Below, one piece after another: positions 21,399-23,946 of a stretch of 23,946 nt of DNA (within the stretch, counting starts at the first letter, position 1; every line of letters starts with the position of its first letter). The DNA comes from Bordetella parapertussis (lineage in GTDB: Bacteria; Pseudomonadota; Gammaproteobacteria; Burkholderiales; Burkholderiaceae_C): contig CAMDCZ010000034.1 of NCBI GenBank assembly GCA_945890735.1, forward strand, positions 1-23,946. The letters are read 5' to 3'. Made by a program: the position numbers and the translations under genes. Under the pieces are notes generated by a model, which ran no database searches, had not been told where the DNA came from, and saw only the letters and a program-made list of their open reading frames with translations.

Positions 21399-22088
21399 TT
21401 AAAAATCAAATCCGAGTTGTTGATTGTCTTGACTGTGAAGCGGCGATGGCTTGGAAACAGAACTTGGCTTCTTGCGAGACGCATGCTTTTCCACCACTTC
21501 CTTTTTGCCGGCCCTGACTGAGGGCGTTTGCCTGAGCTGGTGAAGTCTTTGTTTGGATGCTCGCGTGGCTGTGGCCAAGTCCACCACAGGCTTCACGATA
21601 TTCAGAACCCCTTCACCGCTCTTGATTGTGTCATGGCGAATCAACCAGGGTTGGAACAGCCAAGCCAGAGGAACATGGCGCATGCGAGGCAACCAGCGCT
21701 TGACGAATTGACCGTGGGGATCGTGGTCTTGGGCTTGCTTGATCGGGTTATAGACCCTGGTCGTGTTGATTCCCGTGGTGCCCGATTGCATTTGTAATTG
21801 GCTCCAATGGATACCCGGTTCGTAGTCTAAAAATTGCGTTGCCAGCCATTCACCCACCGGTCGCCAGTGTAGCCATAAGGGGTAAGCAGCGACAGACACT
21901 AACATCGCGCGCATTCGAAAGTTCAGCCATCCTGTTTCCCTGAGCATCACGACGCAGGCATCCACCATTGGCCAGCCAGTGCTTGCGACGAGAAAACGAT
22001 TGTAGAAACCTTTGAAACCATTGACGACACCTGTCTTGGCTGACACGAAGTGCCAGGCCGGGGCTGCAAAACCAGAGACGAATAGCAA
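21399..22088 (-). pseudogene. 5'-truncated cryptochrome/photolyase remnant
   Basis: The open frame encodes only the C-terminal FAD-binding half of a DNA photolyase/cryptochrome-type protein. From about residue 30 it reads ASTGWPMVDACV, TGWLNFRMRAML, DYEPGIHWSQLQMQSGTTG and INTTRVYNPIKQAQDHDP, then RWLPRM, and ends with a basic tail and QLGFDF, as intact homologs do. The N-terminal antenna domain and the first part of the helical domain, roughly half of a family protein of about 450-500 residues, are absent. Directly upstream is the stop codon of the DUF427 gene (TAA at 22091-22089), in the same frame. There is no ATG start; TTG at 22088 is simply the first possible one. It cannot bind FAD normally, so it is called a deletion remnant. 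Confidence 0.8.
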
Positions 22089-22640
22089 TTACCAGTCATT
22101 GCTGTTGGGTTCCCCCTTGAAGGGCCCTGCCAGATCAGGCGTGATCCACCCGCCATAAAACCCGCCAGCCTGTGGCGCGACCTTTTCGCCGTCGACAGTG
22201 CAATGGAGATGGTGCGCATAAAAAGCGATGCAATCCGCCAGCGGTTGCGCGCCTGCCAGGGGTTGCGGATAGCTCCAAGCAACCCGTGGCAAATGACGTT
22301 CACCATCCACCAAATCCCAATAGAGGGCAGGGCCTTTCCACTCGCAAAATGAGCCTCGGCCTGCAGGTTTCAAAAGATCAGCCTTCACGTCCGAGATCGG
22401 TAAATAAAAAGTGGGTGGGTGTGAGGTTTCCCTGACCGCCCAAGCTCCAAACGTTTGTGCTATCAAAGTCTTGCCCCACTGCACCACGATCTCGCGTGGG
22501 TCACGAATGAGTTCTGGTGGGCGCGGGAAATCCCAAACGGAGACCTGACCCTGCTTGGAATTTTCAGCAAAAGGCGGTCGGTCAAGGCCACGCCAACGCC
22601 ACTGTGCGCGGGCAAGTTTCAAATAATCAGGTTCATTCAT
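22089..22640 (-). CDS. DUF427 domain protein, long form
   Basis: A 183-residue protein of the DUF427 family. It begins with a short basic helix and FPRPPELIRDPREIVVQWGKT, then TSHPPTFYLPISDVKADLL (about 73-91), CEWKGPALYWDLVDGE (98-113), VAWSYPQPLAG and, at the end, GGFYGGWITPDLAGPFKG (158-175). It is about twice the length of the copy behind egtD and probably complete. No biochemical function is known for the family. GAAGG just ahead of the ATG supports the start at 22640. It is transcribed towards the photolyase remnant and the double-cupin gene. Confidence 0.88.
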   Translation of the reverse strand: MNEPDYLKLARAQWRWRGLDRPPFAENSKQGQVSVWDFPRPPELIRDPREIVVQWGKTLIAQTFGAWAVRETSHPPTFYLPISDVKADLLKPAGRGSFCEWKGPALYWDLVDGERHLPRVAWSYPQPLAGAQPLADCIAFYAHHLHCTVDGEKVAPQAGGFYGGWITPDLAGPFKGEPNSNDW

Positions 22641-22682
22641 GAGCCTTCTACCCTCTTTGACAAAATGGTGGTGGTCAATGCC

Positions 22683-22713
22683 TTGACAATATCAAGCGCG
22701 CATTCGCTAGACT
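22683..22713 (+). promoter_or_regulatory. Possible sigma70 promoter for the Lon-domain gene
   Basis: A consensus -35 TTGACA (22683-22688) is followed, after a long 19-base spacer, by TAGACT (22708-22713, four of six matches to TATAAT). It lies in the 159-base gap between the divergent DUF427 gene and the Lon-domain gene that starts at 22800. The spacer is longer than optimal, so this is tentative. Confidence 0.3.
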
Positions 22714-22799
22714 GTAAGGCCGATCACTTGTCCATTCATGGTTTGGTGCCTGCACAGGGTTTGCGATCAGGGCAGGCATCCAACAAACTCAACGCATTC

Positions 22800-23417
22800 A
22801 TGTCAGATTCCAAGTTGCACCACATTCCACTGTTCCCGCTTTCACATGGGCTGTTTCCGGATGGCATGCTGTCACTTCAAATTTTTGAGGTCAGGTATCT
22901 GGACTTGATCAAACGTTGCCACCAACAACAACTGCCTTTCGGGGTGGTGTGGCTGCAAAAAGGCAGCGAGGTTCAAGTGCCTGGAGAGACGCCTTTGTTG
23001 CACACCTATGGATGCTGCGCTCACATTCGAGATTTCGAACAGGTGCAGCCCAACTTGTTTCATGTCACATGTCAGGGTGGACTGCGCTTCGAGTTGAACG
23101 AAACCCTGCCTGGACCCTATGGTGTCTGGCAGGGAAACATCACCATGTTGGCACAAGACCCTGAGGTTGAATTGCCAGTGCATCTTGAGCATCATGCTGC
23201 ACGCTTGGGGAAAATCATTTCAGATGCCCAAAAGCAGGGTCAACTTCATCGTTTGCCTATCTTGCAACCCTATGTGTTGGACCAGTGTGGGTGGGTGGCC
23301 AATCGATACGCTGAAGCCTTGGACATCAGTCCTGAATTGAAGGTCCTGCTGTTGTCTGAACTTGACCCATTGAAGCGATTGGAAACCATCGATTCATTGA
23401 TAGGGCAAAGGCTTTAA
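22800..23417 (+). CDS. Stand-alone Lon N-terminal substrate-binding domain protein
   Basis: A 205-residue protein with the LON N-terminal (substrate-binding, PUA-like) fold: IPLFPLSHGLFPDGMLSLQIFEVRYLDLI (9-37), then GVVWLQKGSEV and a TYGCCAHIRDFEQ strand, and a helical end (ELKVLLLSELDPLKRLETI). It lacks the AAA+ and protease domains of Lon, so it is not a protease by itself. Such single-domain proteins are common in proteobacteria and their role is undefined; substrate or adaptor binding is the usual suggestion. ATG 22800 is chosen because it gives the conserved N-terminus. The frame runs open far upstream (to 22455) but enters the divergent gene. Confidence 0.87.
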   Translation: MSDSKLHHIPLFPLSHGLFPDGMLSLQIFEVRYLDLIKRCHQQQLPFGVVWLQKGSEVQVPGETPLLHTYGCCAHIRDFEQVQPNLFHVTCQGGLRFELNETLPGPYGVWQGNITMLAQDPEVELPVHLEHHAARLGKIISDAQKQGQLHRLPILQPYVLDQCGWVANRYAEALDISPELKVLLLSELDPLKRLETIDSLIGQRL

Positions 23418-23536
23418 GCCCTTGCAGTCCATTGCCATCGACTCGGTCCTGGCGTCCTGCACTACGGCGACGGCTTGGCTCAAAAGTCGGCGTCAAACTC
23501 ACCCGTTTCTTTTAACCGAAGCATTCAGGAATACGC

Positions 23537-23929
23537 ATGCCCTCGACCCCAGAAGACAATCGCCGCAACGCGATGGCGTTCTACGAAATGATGTTCAATG
23601 ACTGCAAGCCGCGAGAGGCCGTCGAGAAATTCGTTGGTGCCTGCTACACCCAGCACAATCCACATGTCGCGGACGGCAAGGACTCATTCATCGAATACTT
23701 CGAGCGAATGGCGCGGGACTACCCCGGCAAGACGGTGACCTTCAAGCGAACCGTGGCTGAAGGCAACTTGGTGGTACTTCACTGCCATCAAATTTGGCCC
23801 ACCGATGCTAACAAGGACTGGGCCGGCATCGACATCTTCCGCTTCGATGAAGCCGGGAAAATCATTGAACACTGGGACGTTTTGCAAGTTGTACCCGACG
23901 AGGCCCGCCATGACAACGGCATGTTTTAG
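23537..23929 (+). CDS. SnoaL-like/NTF2-fold protein
   Basis: A 130-residue protein with the SnoaL-like polyketide-cyclase/NTF2 fold. It contains an N-terminal helix (NRRNAMAFYEMMFN), YTQHNPHVADGKDSFIEYFERMARDYPG (37-64), a VAEGNLVVLHCHQIWP strand, and the end IDIFRFDEAGKIIEHWDVLQVVP. The HNP, HCH and EHWD motifs are typical of the group often annotated as nuclear transport factor 2 family or predicted ester cyclase. The fold is reused for many reactions and no substrate is indicated. AGGA lies 7 bases ahead of the ATG. The 119 bases before it (23418-23536) show no gene or clear promoter. Confidence 0.88.
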   Translation: MPSTPEDNRRNAMAFYEMMFNDCKPREAVEKFVGACYTQHNPHVADGKDSFIEYFERMARDYPGKTVTFKRTVAEGNLVVLHCHQIWPTDANKDWAGIDIFRFDEAGKIIEHWDVLQVVPDEARHDNGMF

Positions 23930-23946
23930 CTTGACTTGATCACCTT

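Noticed and set aside
21947..22306. Minus-strand frame of 119 codons spanning the DUF427/photolyase junction, considered as the missing photolyase N-terminal part in a shifted frame
   Set aside because: Its translation has no photolyase motif, and this DNA is already used by DUF427, so a simple frameshift does not explain the loss.
22455..22799. N-terminal extension of 115 codons for the Lon-domain protein
   Set aside because: It would overlap the divergent DUF427 gene by nearly 200 bases and has no family similarity; the conserved domain starts right after ATG 22800.
1..23946. CRISPR arrays, IS elements, tRNA or rRNA genes, phage genes
   Set aside because: No regularly spaced repeats, transposase motifs, tRNA cloverleaf or CCA ends, or rRNA-like stretches were seen on reading both strands by eye; a computed scan was not possible.

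Overview
The window looks like chromosome of a freshwater betaproteobacterium of the order Burkholderiales, probably family Comamonadaceae and possibly Limnohabitans-like. This is inferred from moderately high GC by eye, protein style (GltS, MobA, biotin and ergothioneine genes, a Cys-rich small protein) and a bacteriochlorophyll gene. No similarity search could be run. Genes are very densely packed, with many 4-base ATGA overlaps. I saw no IS element, phage gene, CRISPR array, tRNA or rRNA.

Layout. (1) 1-1135, minus: the N-terminus of an enolase-like protein, translationally coupled to an upstream phosphotransferase (APH-fold kinase). (2) 1140-3713: a perfect LexA box (CTGT-N8-ACAG), then a three-gene SOS operon umuD-cho-umuC, in which a Cho/UvrC-type GIY-YIG nuclease gene lies between the two DNA polymerase V subunits. 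A 12-bp perfect inverted repeat follows. (3) 3837-6691: crotonase (isomerase-type active site), MpaB/DUF2236 putative heme oxygenase, and bciA, the 8-vinyl reductase of (bacterio)chlorophyll synthesis. (4) mobA (minus) converges on bciA. (5) An AMP-forming acyl-CoA ligase. (6) 9147-14194: biotin genes, with bioB plus a SOUL heme-binding protein on the minus strand, divergent from bioA-bioF-bioD. bioA appears to use a non-ATG start. (7) A small Cys-rich ORF and a Tim44-like membrane protein (minus), divergent from gltS. (8) 16710-19182: egtB-egtD plus a coupled DUF427 gene, for ergothioneine synthesis. (9) 19234-20736: arsR-arsC-aqpS, an arsenic operon in which an aquaporin takes the place of the usual arsenite pump. 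(10) 20730-22640, minus: a DUF427 protein, a 5'-truncated photolyase remnant and a double-cupin ChrR-like protein. (11) A stand-alone Lon N-terminal-domain protein and a SnoaL-like protein, plus strand.

How it fits together. Several units deal with DNA damage, light or oxidants: pol V/Cho, photolyase remnant, ChrR-like cupin, ergothioneine, bacteriochlorophyll reductase. That would suit a sunlit-water aerobic phototroph, but it is an inference from gene content. The best leads are the umuD-cho-umuC operon with its LexA box shared with the kinase/enolase-like operon, the pump-less arsR-arsC-aqpS operon, the MpaB-bciA pairing, the DUF427 gene fused translationally to egtD, and the photolyase deletion scar. 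I did not find a clearly new defence or mobile system.
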